From Montifringilla adamsi (taxonomy: Eukaryota; Chordata; Aves; Passeriformes; Passeridae), in the NCBI GenBank assembly GCA_017590115.1, contig JAGGNK010010225.1:62001-126000 (forward strand): a stretch of 64,000 nt of DNA, in the 5' to 3' direction. This document shows positions 41,511-55,096 of the stretch, in pieces. The position numbers and the translations under genes were made by a program. Position 1 is the first letter of the stretch. The number at the start of each line of letters is the position of its first letter. Below the pieces are notes generated by a model. The model was given only the letters and a program-made list of their open reading frames with translations. It made no database searches and was not told the DNA's origin.

Positions 41511-44500
41511 TACATTACTATATTGGTATTTGTCAAATTGACTCCTGTTTGGCTTTCAAATCCTTAATTTGGGTTTTATACTTGGTTGCTATTGAATATC
41601 CTTTTATCACCCCAGCAACACTGTCAGACCGATTTCTCACTTGTCTTCCTCTTACTGACATGGAAATATAAGTTCACTGATCTATTTATCATTCCTTCTT
41701 GAACAGTTTCCCAGGATGTGTTCTCTGGAAAACAGCCAATTCATTGTACAATGCTGTAACTACTGGAGTCTAAATGAATATGAAACAGAATTCTACCAGA
41801 TTATGATCCCTGCTGCAGGAGATTCCTGCTACAGGCAGAGTTTTAATGGTTCACATTAAAAGACTTCTGTGTTTCTAGATTACTGTATCCACTTCAGTTT
41901 CAGAAGTGCAATGGCTGAAGCTCAGTGCCTGTGCCTCTGTTCTAAGTTGCTTTGTAACAAATGTGTAGTTCAGGGTTTTATGAAAATGGGCCAGAGGTCA
42001 GGAGAAATGGGCTACTAAGTCTTCTTTCAGTGGATTTCACCAACCTCATCACTGTCATATCTAACAGAATGGAAAGGCAAAGGCCAACTTAATAACAAAG
42101 GGTAGCTAATGAAGAAAAAGGATGTTTGAGTCCCACAGGAAAAGATTCCATAAAATACATTGTTGTGATAAGACACGAAATGATGACACAGACACTGCTG
42201 TTCTCGAGGGGAACAAAAAAGAAAAAGCTTTATTTTCTGACTCCAACATTTATAGTTTTCCAAAAGTGACAGTGGATTGGAGGGTGACAGTGCCACCTCT
42301 CCAATGCCACTGGACAGACCAAGGGTCCATCAATTCTCTCCACCTCCATGAAAAAATGCAAAACATAAGTTATTTACAGAACTGTGTGTGAGAAAGTTTG
42401 TTGAAAGAATGTAAACATCAGAAGGCTTAACAAAGTCTTACAAAATCAGGGCGACAACACATTGCTTTTCTGAATGCCCAGCTTTAATTTCCTGGCACAA
42501 TGACTGTCTACTTTCAAAATTATTTTCCTTTCTCCACTTTGTGTGGAGAAAGTAGGAGAGAATATATCCATAAGTCACAAAACAGCGTAAATTTAGAACT
42601 GTTGAATAATGTACCTATTCTAAAACAAAATCAACAACTCATGATTTTTGAAGCCACCATTGCTATTTCAGATTCCAAGGACTGATTTATTCTCTACAAA
42701 CTACAGATTAGTAAGGCAAAGGATGGACAAGTTCAGCTCCCACTTGTCTGTCGTTCCGGTCAAGCAAGATTTAGCAATAGCTGGCATCTTTGCCCAGAAC
42801 TGACTTTAGCTTTGCCTTTTCTTTCTCAGCTGACACAGCTTTATGCTTTCCTGTGGTCTGCACTTCCCTTTGCCTTTACTGTCCTCAGTGGCAGCTATTC
42901 AATTTCCAGTTTGACAAGATGAACACCACCTGGGTTAGATATCACTGCTTCTGTGCCGAGAAGGCGTCACAGTTGAGTTCACCACGGTGCTTTTCACCAT
43001 ACTCAGCTCACCAGGAATGTGAACAGCACACTCCTCTCTTAGCAAAATCACCCCTGGGACTATAAACACCTTCTCATGCTTCCATGCTAAAAGCTTGTGC
43101 TCAGCTTATCATTATACCAAACTGCTTCTGTTTGGGTTGCCATGCTACAAGACAGGTATAAGCCTGCTGGAGAATTATTTCATGGGAAATTTTGGACAGA
43201 TCCCAAAACCAACGTTCAGGATGAGACCTGAGCCACACACCATGGTGTTAGCTGCACCAGCCTGAGCACAGTGACTTTACCTACAGCTCTGCCCTCATGA
43301 AACCTTCTGCTATGGAGAACCAATTTTACGGTATGCTGTCCTGCCTGTCTTCAAAGATGCATTTATTTTTTTGGGTAGGGGCAGTGCCTCCCTCCAGCAG
43401 TTTGGTGAAAGGAATGCCCATTGCTGTCTCTAGCAAATGTGCCCTTATGAACTAATAAGCAAAACTTATGAGCATGTTCTAAACAGTAGGCTTATGTTCA
43501 GTCAAGGTTTATTAGATTTTAGTGCATAATCTTGTCACTGATTACAGAGAACTTAAATATACAACTCACAAACCCCCAACAAATTTTTAATGCTGCTTTG
43601 AGAGCCCAGTTTGAATAATCTACAGTGAATAAGATCAAGGGTCACACATTGAACAACCAGAAGAAAGGAAGAAGACAGCTGTTCATTAAGTGAGCATCTT
43701 CTGTTCTGTGTGCTGAATGATGCAAAGGTTGGGTTGAAAAACGAGGATGTGGACATGTAATTGAGGGCTGTATTATAAAGCATGTAGACAAAAGGGCCAA
43801 AATCAGGCAACCTTGAGAAGCAGAGAAGTCTGTTTCATCTCGTAACTTTAATAATGCTTTCCTAATGCAAGTTTAGTGTGTATATATTTAAGCTGTGTGA
43901 CAGTGCTGCATAAACAAAATTAATATACAATAACATTATTACACGTCATGAAATGCTGAGCATTATATGGTGGTGTGCTCCCATCAATTTTTCCTGCTGT
44001 GTGAGGGCAAATATTAATTCTGCATCATATCAAATGGAAATATCAGCAAAAAGAAAACTAAATAGTTATGTCCCTACTACCCTGGACCTTCAGAGAGCTC
44101 ATTCACGTCTTTAATTTTCACCAAATTTGTAGGAAGTCACTTGGCTTGAAGACTTCTCTTCCTCTTTAAAACTTGGATAAAGCTTACCAAAGCCCTCTAA
44201 AGCTGATCAGGAGGCACTTGCAGAAAGGGAGAAGGCTGTGACAGTGTTGAGTGGCCCTGGGGCTCCTGTGTAGCTGCTGGCTGTTCAGGTTTGGTTTTTT
44301 TCTGACTGTATTGAACTCTCTTCTTCCCTTGCCTTCTCCAGACCTGAAAGCAAGGAGACACAGATCCATCTCACTCTAAGGGAGAGACACACCAGGTGAT
44401 GGCTCTCTGGCCTCTCCAGAGGGGATGGATAGAAATGTATCTCTCACACAAATATTAAATTGAACTATGTTCAATCTCAGGATAAATCCCACCCCCGCGA

Positions 44501-47500
44501 ACACAGGATTCCTGACTTCTGTGGCTTGAGGTATCATCCTTGGAACTAAGAACTGAAAAATTACTTTCCAAATGGGTTTAAATTGTTATATTTTCCCCTT
44601 ATCTGTTGTATTCTCAGTACTTGATTCAGGAAGATGTATTCTCTTTCAAGCAAATGTTGCCTATTTGTACACTTTGTAGTGTGGTGTTTAAGAACACAAA
44701 AATAAGAATCTGAAGAATGCGTGATATGATAATCAATGTCTTCTTATTATGTACCTCACACCATCAGCAAACAGGCTTTAGTGAAAGGGAGAAAAAAACT
44801 TAATATAATTTTACCTTTCTTCTGATAAGTATTCTCCAACTTCTGTTTGAGGTGGCTTTTTTGGGGTTTTTTTTCACATTTTCCATTCAGTAGTGGCTTT
44901 ATTACTTTAGACATTTAGACACTTAGAAATTGCTTCTGCGCAATTTCCAGGCAGTCATTAAATAGCAATAGAATATCAAATTAACCTTAAAATAGCCCTC
45001 AAACTGATTTAGGAAGTCAGGAACTCTTTGAGAGACGTGCATTAAAATGCAGTGGCCTTGCATTTTTGTGGACAAAATGAGTATTTCAAGAAATGATATT
45101 TTTAGTAAGTTTTAAACCTACTTTTTCTGTCTTTTTTACCCGTATCCTTCATATGTACAATTTTTGCAAGCTCTTTTATTTCTAATTATTTGGAGTTATT
45201 TCTTCAGCATGGTAAGAGAAAGAATGGTATAAACAGGATTAATTTTGTGACTTGAAAGTGAAGGACCTTACCCTTTCAGCTGTACCGTCTGTCTGCCTTT
45301 GTGCTTAACGCAGTGGCCTTTTCTTGATTTAAAAGCTCGGCTTCTCACACCACACAGCACAGGCTTCCTAAACATCTGAGTTGCCCAGGTGAGTGAAAAA
45401 ATAAGCAGTAAAAATTGAAGCAGCATTTAGGAGAAAGAATTCTTGAGAGCCACAGATGTGACTGGAAACACCCAGTGTGGTTTTGGTTATGTTTTTGAGT
45501 TCATGGCTTTTATTGCAGGACATCTTGTGGATGCTCTAAGATCTTTTCTTAAAATTAACTAGCTTGAGTTATACCATTTAAATCCTCATTTCATGGTAGG
45601 TAACTGAAAGCTGGGATCCACTTGTGAAAGCAATGGTTCATGGCAGGGAAGGCATAGCCTCTCATTGAGTGCACTGCTCTTTGATCGGGAATATCACAAC
45701 TCAGAGACTGAGTGCCACTCTCAAACTGCCTTATTTATTGAATGTGGCAATTATTCCCCAGTTATGTACTTAAGGCTTGCCTCTGCATGCTTTGGGAAAC
45801 AAAGTTTGTTCACTTTACTGAGCCAGTCGTAAGTCGTAGGTGTATAAAAATCAGCATCAGAAGCAGTGGTGTTAAAACCTTGATGACACGTCCACTGGTT
45901 TCATCTCACTTCACCTGGTGATGTTCTCATACTGCCGTGCTTGTCCCTCTCCAGCACTGCCAGCAGACTGCTGGACCCTCCACTGCAGTGTTTTCTATTT
46001 CCTTATCCTGTTTTTTTGGTGTGGTATTTTTTTTCCTGCACTTGGATGAGAGTGGTACAATTTGGGTGGTGAATTTTAGTGTTATCTCCTGAATGAATGC
46101 AGTGCATTTCATGTATATGAAAATGTTTTCAGTGGGATTAACCATCAAGGGCTTAGCCACTTTGGACGTATTGCCTAAACTCTGTGAGAATATTACATTA
46201 AAAAGCATAAAAAAATGCTGTTCATGGCACAAATGACATACGTGGATGAATGTTCCATTCACTCCTTTTCAGTACAGTATCAGCCACTTCAGTGTCTTGC
46301 ATATTCAGCAGGTGTGCTCCTTGACTGATTACTCCTGTACTTGGGAGATTCCTCAGTAGTCTAATGAAAATGTAAATGCACATCATCAGCAGTTTAAACT
46401 CGCATAGCTCCCCTGCAGCAAGCAGAGTCAGGCCATTTTCCATCAGCTGAGGAGCAGCCTTGGAATATCAGCAAGTTACAGAGTGGGAAGCCTTGTAGTT
46501 TCGCTGGTGTATGAAGTGCATCCATAATGTAATTACTTTCAACTCCAGGTTCCCCAAATGGCTTCATCTCAGCAAATGGAGAGGATGGTGATCATTCTTT
46601 TAAACCTCAGCTGGTTAGATTTATTGGTGAAGTCTTGCTTTTGAGCAGAATGCAACCACCTGACTAATTACTGCAAGCCTTTATTCATAGATCTGCCCGA
46701 GAGGGAAATCAGCTGAAGCTTTGCCTAGCTCCATGATTTCTTTTCTCATCCAGTAGCCTACTGGGAGAATTCAAGCTCTTGTCCACTTACTGTCAAAAGT
46801 CTTTTCTTCTCTGATAAAATGCATCTTGTGGCTTGAAAAGAAAAATTGTCTTTTAAACTTTCTTGAGAAATAATTTAGAAGGAACAGAGGTGCAATGAGA
46901 ACTTGACCAAAGGGCTGCCTTTTGAAGCTGGGAGTGGATTGCTAATACCTTTAGATCACTTCAGGCAGAAGCTTTTGCACTCTCAAGCAGTGCTGGCTTG
47001 CTCAGGAAGCAGAAACAGCAATCCAGCAGATGGTGTGAGCTCCCTGGTAACCGAGTGTTTTATTCATTCGAATACTCACCTGTTGCCTGTGTCTAATGAA
47101 ATTTCACTCTCTGACTGTGTCTGATTCTTAAATGAAACCTTATCTGGCAATCTCTGACACACAAAACGTGCTTTGACTGTAGCAGCAAGAATCACTAAAA
47201 TACCCAGCACTGCCTGGTTTAGCCTTAGTTGTGTGTTAAAGAAAGCACTTCTCTTTGCAGAACTGTTGTGCCTATTCCTTCCACGTTCTGGTAAGGACAG
47301 AGGGATGTCTAATAGTTTAGACATGAGTTTAGACATGAAACTGAGTAGTTTCTAAAGGTCATACAGATTTAATTCTGTTCTGGATACCTTACAAAGGGTC
47401 CTTTTGTCTGTCCTTCTCAGAACTTGAAAGGTCCTAAGACCATGTTCACTTTCTGTACTCTAAAATCTGATTTATTCCTCAAGACCTTCTGTGATGGAAA

Positions 47501-47559
47501 TGCCAGAGCTTCCCCAGGCATGCTATTCTAGCATTGTTTCTCTTAAAGTTCATTTTATT
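41511..47559. other. CPNE4 intron, no gene recognised
   Basis: 6 kb of intron. Open frames of 89-111 codons exist on both strands near 42027-42391 and 45927-46262, but none has recognised motifs. The minus-strand 'aataaagcttttt' near 42225 raised the possibility of an old LTR but was not convincing. Confidence 0.5.
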
Positions 47560-49140
47560 CTACTTTCCATTACATCTAACCTTGGGGGTTTTTGTGCAGT
47601 TTCAGCACTTAAATTCTCTGAGCATGAAGAACAGACAGTTTCCTCTTCTTTTTGAAGTAGCTGCTGCTCATGAATTTTTGTCAGTCCTTTCAAGACAGTA
47701 AGCCCAGTTTTTTCAGTCTTTCCTCTTGTCTGCCAGAGCTGTGATCAATCTTCACTCTTCTGCCTGTGAGTTTGCTTCAGGTGGTCATTCCTGTTTTGAA
47801 ATGCAGTGCAGCAAACTGAGCAGTTGCTCCAGCACCTCTTTGAATTTGAGTGGAAAGATTTACTTTGTGCATCTCATAAGCTCTACCTCTCCTCATATAC
47901 TGCTGTAAAATTGTTTTAGTCTTCCCAACAGTGTGATGAAACAGTTGTCGTGTACGTTTCTAATCTACAGATTGTCTTCCCTGTAGCCGTGTGTTTCCTC
48001 ACTTGCAGTGATATACCTAATTATTTCTGCAGATGAATAGAACATTATATTGCTCACAAGCAGAACATGCATTTCAGCCTATTCTCCAGTATGCTGAGAA
48101 ATTTTGAAGTCCTGCTTTCCAATATACTTAAGGTTCCTCACAGCTGAGTCCTATTTAACAGACTATTTTTTGCCATCCTTCATTAAAAGAAATACTCCAT
48201 TTGTCCCCACTTAGGACATTTCACTGTGGAATATCATTGAATGCATGTCTCTCTCTTTACTTATGACGAGCCAAGTATGTTTTCTTAATAGCCTTTTCCA
48301 AACATTTCTGGAGCATCCTAATATTTCCACCTTGTTTTAAAGAATTGCACATGAAATCAAAGTCAAAATGATTAATAAAGTAATAGGACAGCTACTGTTT
48401 TTCTCTACTCCCCGAAGGCCATTATCTTGTCATAGAAGGAAATTATATTGGTTTGATGGGTCTTCTTCCTGACAAATTCATGCTGTCTGTTACTCGTCTT
48501 CTTGGGCTTTTTTTTAGGAATTTCCAAGTAGTTTGATTATTTCTTCTTTTGCAGTTCATGGAATTGATGCTAAGGTATTGGATTTACAGGTTTGTGGCTC
48601 CTTCTTTAATTGTTTGCCATTTTGCAGTCTTCTGGTAACTCTGTATCCCAGAGGATTTCCAAGATAAATGCCAGCAGCTCATCCAGCAGCTCTTCAAGAA
48701 AAGCCAGACAAAACTGAAAATGTTTGATTTACCAAGGTATTCTTTAATCCTTTTATTTCCTAATTCAAATCTGTTCACCATCTATTGCTGATACTGAGTA
48801 TGAGAGCTAATTGATGTTAAATAAAAGGATGATGCAAAAAAGGCATTCCAATTTCAGCTTTCTGTCATTGCTAATTGATATTGCTAAGCAAGGTTCCATT
48901 TCCACTGAGTAGCAGACAGATGCTTTTGTTGGCTTTCTTATGTTAAAATACTTACTGACAGTTTCTTGTTATTCCTGATGCTTTGTTAATTGCATATATG
49001 GCCTTATCTTGCCTGGCTTTGAAAAGTATCAGCTCATGCTGTACTTTTTACCTGTTCTCAACAGACTGACCTGTTGCTTTTATAACACCTGAATTAGACG
49101 TACAGCATGTGCTCAATGCACAGTCAAATTTGTCCTCTAG
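47560..49140 (-). mobile_element. Very old CR1/L3-like LINE relic, reverse orientation
   Basis: No frame survives, but on the + strand the order of blocks follows the complement of CR1-type ORF2: 'cagtctttcctcttgtctg' near 47716, 'acaaattcatgctgtctgtt' near 48472, 'tttacaggtttgtggctcct' near 48584, 'cagtcttctggtaactctgt' near 48625, 'tttcttgttattcctgatgc' near 48962, and 'ggccttatcttgcctggctt' near 49000. In younger CR1 these correspond to segments upstream of and within the reverse transcriptase. Divergence is far greater than in the other CR1 fragments here, suggesting an insertion shared widely among amniotes. The left limit is uncertain. Confidence 0.65.
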
Positions 49141-52100
49141 CTATGTATTCTATCTTACCTCCACCAAGAGGATGATATGTATGTCTGCCATTATTGTGCT
49201 TTCTCTGGGGAAATGCCACTCTTTACTACCCTTTTCCTTTGCACCAGCACTCCTAGGAGCTGTAGTCACACCTCCCTGTGCTGCAACTTGCCTTTCTGGA
49301 TGTCACTGCTTTTTAATTTGCTGTACCCATCTTCCTAAGCCAAAGATTTTGAACTCTGTTGTAGTCCCTTATGGCTTTGTTTGAGTACAGAAGAAAACAC
49401 AAAGGTACAAACATCTCTATTTAAGCCAGGCTATTAATATTTTGGAGATCTGCTGATTCTTTGTGGCTTTCCTCAGCCTACCTTCATCTTTGTGGGTTCA
49501 AGGGTAAAAAATCACTGGTTTGAGCATTAAGGTGAGAACCTAAAATCCCACTAGAGGGCCTGTTCATTCAGAGCAGTCAGTGACATCAAGATGTCCCAAA
49601 CTGTGAAAACCATTGGGATTACATCACTATGAGTGCTGTGCATACCACAGAGTAACTGCTGTGAATTTTGGCTATTTTCCTCTTCACTGACATCAAGCTA
49701 TTTTTAAAATAAAAGCAAAAATCATTAGTTGTCACCTCGATCTTTTCTCAATTAGAGAACTTAACTTGTCTGTATCCAAAAACACCACAAGCTTGCTTTG
49801 AAATTTTGGGAAATGTGTAACTGTAATAACGTAAAAATAGGCTTTGAAATTTCATTTTCTCTTTTGGCAATGTTGGTTGCCATGGAGTTCAAGTAATAGG
49901 TTGTGATGTTTAACACTGAATTAATTACTACTTCTCACTCACAGAGAACATCTAATTATACATATTCATGAAGAATGGTGTTTGGCATTCCTGAGAGAGA
50001 AAATATCTTCTTTTATATTGTATATACATACTTTTGTAACCAGATGGGGTCTAGTAAAAGCATAATCTTATAGCACTTTTTACCAGTGTTTGTAATTGTT
50101 TCCTAGTTTACCAAAATTTAGTTTTAAACATTGTCTTAAAATAATTTCCTTGAAATGTGAATATTTATATTCAATGAGTACAAGCATTTACTTCTAAAGT
50201 ACCAAAAAGTTTAAATGCACATATAGATTGAATGAATGCATAGGACAATGTGCACATTTTTTTTTCAATGTTGAACCTGTTTTCTCCTTAGCATATGTAG
50301 TTGCATTTATCTTCAAAGAAAAGTCATGTGAATGGCAAGTGCAAGTGGAAGGAATGATGAGAATCCTTGCTGCCTTTATTTCAGCTGATTTGGCTTTTTC
50401 AAGTTCTCCGTAGAAAGTAATCCAATGCTTAGAGATAGATTTGTTGCACATTTCAGGATGGATGCTCTATTATCTTTGGCTTTGGTGGGTTAAACTGAAA
50501 ATCATCCTAGACAAATTAAATTGATTATCTGCTTCTATCTGATAAGCATCTGTAAAAGGCTTTGGTGAAAACTGAACAAATAACGTTAGTTAAGTATTAC
50601 TGATGTTAACAGAACAGAAAGACTGAGGTGTTAAATCACTAGTGTTCTGTTAGCCATCTCTAGTATATTCTGTTTTTTAAGAGTGATCATCGGAGCTGTG
50701 CTTTTTTTTAATGCAAAAAATGTGAAAGTGGAGGTTACACAAGTAACAGTCTTTTTCTTTCTATAAAGCCTCAGTCTTTCACATTCTGACCATTGTTCTG
50801 GTTGAAATTAATGAGATCTCTGCTGTCTTTTTTCCTACCTCTAGTGGCAATAGCATGCTTATGGTAGGATTTTTTTTAGACCTTTACTTTTTCACTGATG
50901 AAACAAGGTGCAAGGGAAAAGTAATGTGCTGTTGGTGATGTTACATTCTTTAGGCAGTTAAGGTAATTCTGAGTTGGTTTTACTTATGCAGAGAAGGATT
51001 AGATACCACTGAAATGTTTTAGTATACCAAAACTTGTTTCCTTTTCTGTTTTTCTGGCAGGCAAAAAGCGTTGATAAATAAAGTGGGTTAAAATGTCAAG
51101 AATGAAATAGTGATACATGAAAAATTTTGAAGGGTGCTTACATTTATGTGAAAATGTCTCCAAGAATTATTTCAAGAGGATAGAAAATAATAAATGTGTA
51201 ATAAATAAGACAATTATTACCCTTAAAGTACTACAATATTTGTGTGTTTGAAACAGCAAGTGTCAACAGTTGGCAACCAACCACTTTATTTTTCCCCGTG
51301 GCTTGCCATAAAAAACCCCAGATAAACAAACAAACAAACCTCCACAACGCAAAAAGATGAGATTGAACTGAGTTTGCTAATCTTATTCTGTTGGCTTCAT
51401 AAGTTTTATATTGGAATTTCTGATCCCTTGTGTCATCACTGCCTGTGACAGTACTTGGACTTTCAGCTAGCCCAGAGTCTGGATTTGATTGCTTTCTTGA
51501 AAATCTGACATTCAAAATAGTTTTCTTCCAGAACTGTTGCACCTTCAGTAGTTTTCAGTGACAATAATGAGCACCATGTTATACTTTCTTCAGTCTTTTC
51601 CACACAGACTAAGTTGCTGTCTCGTCTTTGAGTGACAAAGATGAGGCAGAGTCAGAACGATGAGACAGAAACAATGGTTCAACAGAGTACTCCATTATGA
51701 AGGTTCAGAGTATGTTTCATCCTCTTGTTGCAAGGAGTGTAGGACTGGGGAGATGAAAATTCAGTACTGCTATGCATGATAGTGAAATTAAGTTTAATGA
51801 GAGACTAGTGCAGTTTTAGTTGTAACTCATGAACTCCTGAGAAATACAATCTTCTGTTTTGTTCAGGTAAAGAAGCTATATCCATTTTCCAGAAACCGAG
51901 GGAAGACTCTACAATCCCCTACAAGTCTGATTATGTATCCAAAGCACAACTTTTATAGTCCTTTGTAGCACTAAGCAGCCCCATCACCTCCAAAGATGGC
52001 TTGGATTGGCACAGGATGTGGTTAAAATAATAAATATAGAAATGGGTTTTGACTCTGCTAGTCTTAGGATTTCTCATCACTTGCCATTCCCATCCTTCTT

Positions 52101-55062
52101 GTCTTGCACTGAATGTATTTCACTGTCTGTCGCTATTGCAGTTTTAAGGCTGTACATCTTTGGTACCTGATGTTCTGGAAAAAGTAAATCTGTCAGCTGT
52201 ACATTTTTGATCTGGCCATGTTTCTGTGAAAAAAATGTATGCCAAGCTTGCTTTCATGAGTCACATTAGGAATTGTAACATAGGAGGCATTTTTCTTCTC
52301 TCAGATTTGAAAACTCAGTACTTTCTGTGTTAGCACTCTAGGAAAAAAGCTGTGTTTCATCTCCTCTTCCCTTTTGAGGTACATGCTTCCATGGATTTCC
52401 CAGGCCTTCTGCCCTTTCAGTGTTTCAGTATTGTTTTTTGGTGTTAAGTATTAACGCACGCGATTCCATTAAAGCAAAGCCCATTTTTTACCTTTTCTTT
52501 GAGCCATTCAGAGGAGCTCTGTCCACACTCTCCCTGCTGCTCTTGCACGCACACTCTGCTTTTATGTCCTGGCTCCCACTGCTCAAACTAGTATGGTTCT
52601 AAAAAGGAACTTAATGCCTCCTCAGACTCAACAGATATTGTGCCACAACTGTAACAATTTTTTTTCTCAGTTGCTGGTCCACCATGGTCTAAGCCTCTGA
52701 AGTGAATTTGGATGAAAATGGGGTGATTTAAATGGGAAGGTGAGTTGGAAATGTCACTGTTTCCATAGCAATGGAGTTGCCAGCCGTTTAGGTGATTATG
52801 TACTGCATCCTTAATGATGCCTTGGACAACTCCAATTTTTGTCAGCAAGGGAGCTGACGTCGCAGGTGTGATGTTGGCAGTAGCTGTGTGTGGAGCTGCT
52901 CCAGAAGTTGGGTGATATGGCTCCCTGTGGGAGGACATAACATCCTTCCTCTCTCAAAGAGAGTTCCAAGAACTGCCACCCTTTGGGTAGCTTTCAAGGA
53001 GTTTATGGCTTTGATAATAATTGGCAACAAAATTTGCGCTTTATCCGCTAAGCTTAATCTGTGTTATTCTTTTGTTTCTATAGATTTAGATTCGTCTGCA
53101 TATTGATACAAATTTATCACATTTTGTGTGCCTGCACCAACTTTATGAAGCTCGTTTCAATCACTGAGATGAATATGCACTGTAAAACTACCCTGATCTT
53201 ATTAATATTTTAAAGTGATGTCAGATTTCAAATTAAATGTCACTTGGCTGTATTAAAAAGAATGGAATCCAGCCAACCTGAAAGTTGTCATTAGTTTCCA
53301 AAATGCTTTTAGGAAGACGAATATATGTTAGAAAATAAAAAGTGTAATTAGAAGAGGAGCTCTGAAAAAGAGAGTTGTATTTAATATTTAAACCAATAAG
53401 TAGTATAGTAATAACATTTTCTGCCACTGACATACTTTTACTGCATATTAATGAAATTAAAATTACATCACAGTCAGATAATTTCCTTCCTGCTTTGTAC
53501 ACTTAAAAGCAAGAGCAAATCCTGCTGATTAATGCTGGTAAAGGAAAATGTTTGTGTGAAAAGTATTGCAGTAGGGCAAAGTTATGCAACAATGGTGGGT
53601 TGTGTTTACCCCGCCCTATTTTTCTTTTTACATGTTTTTCTCTCCCGTCCTAGTATTAACTCAACTGGAAGTCTTACTACTAATTTAAAGAGACACTGCA
53701 GATAAAAACATTCTCTTCCTTAAGGGGATCACGTACCTTTGCATGGAGTTTTTACTGTGCAGTGCAATGCCCCCGGCATCATGTACATTTTGGCACAAAA
53801 CCACAGTTTTTGGGGTAACACAGCCTTTGCTTCTGCCTGGAATTAGGCTTAGAATGACAGTCTTGTTTCAGAGAAGCTTTTTGCTTCTCTCAAAGGGAAC
53901 ACAGTATGATTAACATTAAAAAGTTATAATTCTGATTGACATTTTCCTCAGATGGGATTTGCCATGAGCCTTGGGCCTAGGAAATCCCAGGTTTCTTTGG
54001 AGCTCTGAGCTTGGGTGATAGGTCTCCACTTGGAGGCCTTCAGCTCCAAAGTACAGTGGCTGGCCCTATTCTTAGTTTTTAAGGTAATTTCAGGATAGAA
54101 CTTTTTTAGTTTGCTTTGGGTTTTAGTGATGTCCAGAGTGAAATGAATATGGCAATCTCTAGTGTCAAAACACCATGCTGGACCTTTCCTCAGTCTACTT
54201 AGATTGTTCTGTGAAATTCAGAGATATCCCTACTTTAACCACCCTCAGGGTATTCCAGCATTTTGTGAATTGCTTGCCTACTGTTTTCACTGTTCCAAAA
54301 TATTGCTGTAATCAGCCAGTGAGAGAAACCTTTTTGCCATTTTTGAATTCTCCAAAGATCTTCTGATTCTCTCTAGCTCCACTTACCACAAGTGTGATAG
54401 TATCTACTCACCAGTTTGTTGCATTCCTAACAGCATTTCTTTTTGTAAGAGCCATGCCAGATAGACTTAAATGTTACCTTGGAGGAAGTACAGTTTGGGA
54501 AGTGGTCCTTCAGTGGGCTTCGGCTTCTTCTGTCATTTTGCTGCTAGCCAACTGTGAGAGCCGGGATAATTTGCTCCTTTTTCCTGTCTTCTAGTACAGA
54601 GCTGCCAGTTCTGTTCAACTAGCCTGTAATATGGAGACATAGAGGTTTAAAACAGATTGGATTAAGAAGCAAGGTAGCCACCCAAGCCAATGAGCCCCAC
54701 TGCATCAGAACAACACTACAGATTTCAGATCTGAGCTATTGCACCTGTACACATCTCAGTTTGGGTATCCAATAGGTTGGAGGGTAGACTGTTGGGTCTG
54801 TGTACTGCCCTCATTTTCCAGTGTAAATGAGATTCATTTTTCAATCCTATTCTCCCTGACAGCTTTTCTAGTTTAGCAGCAGTAGCTTTAATCTGCAGGG
54901 AATTACAGGAAATTCAGCATGCACTAGCAGCTCAGACCTGCTCTTGAATCTCTTCTCCATGGTGCTGGTTGTGGCTGCAGGTACAGCTCACTCCATTGCA
55001 GTCAAGTCTGAGTCTTATCCTCTCAGAGAGAGAGCTGACCTTCACCCACCTGCCTTGGCTTG

Positions 55063-55096
55063 TGGCCTCTGGCCTCTGGCCTCAGCTCTCTGGCCT
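55063..55096. repeat. GGCCTCT short tandem repeat
   Basis: Three adjacent 7-base GGCCTCT/GGCCTCA units followed by a diverged fourth (CTCTCTGGCCTG). Confidence 0.85.

Noticed and set aside
42027..43140. Possible reverse-oriented LTR of an endogenous retrovirus, with AATAAA-like signals on the minus strand
   Set aside because: No terminal TG...CA pair, target duplication or internal retroviral frame could be identified.
54060..54620. Region with moderately complex sequence that might be an old transposon
   Set aside because: No block could be matched confidently to any family I know.
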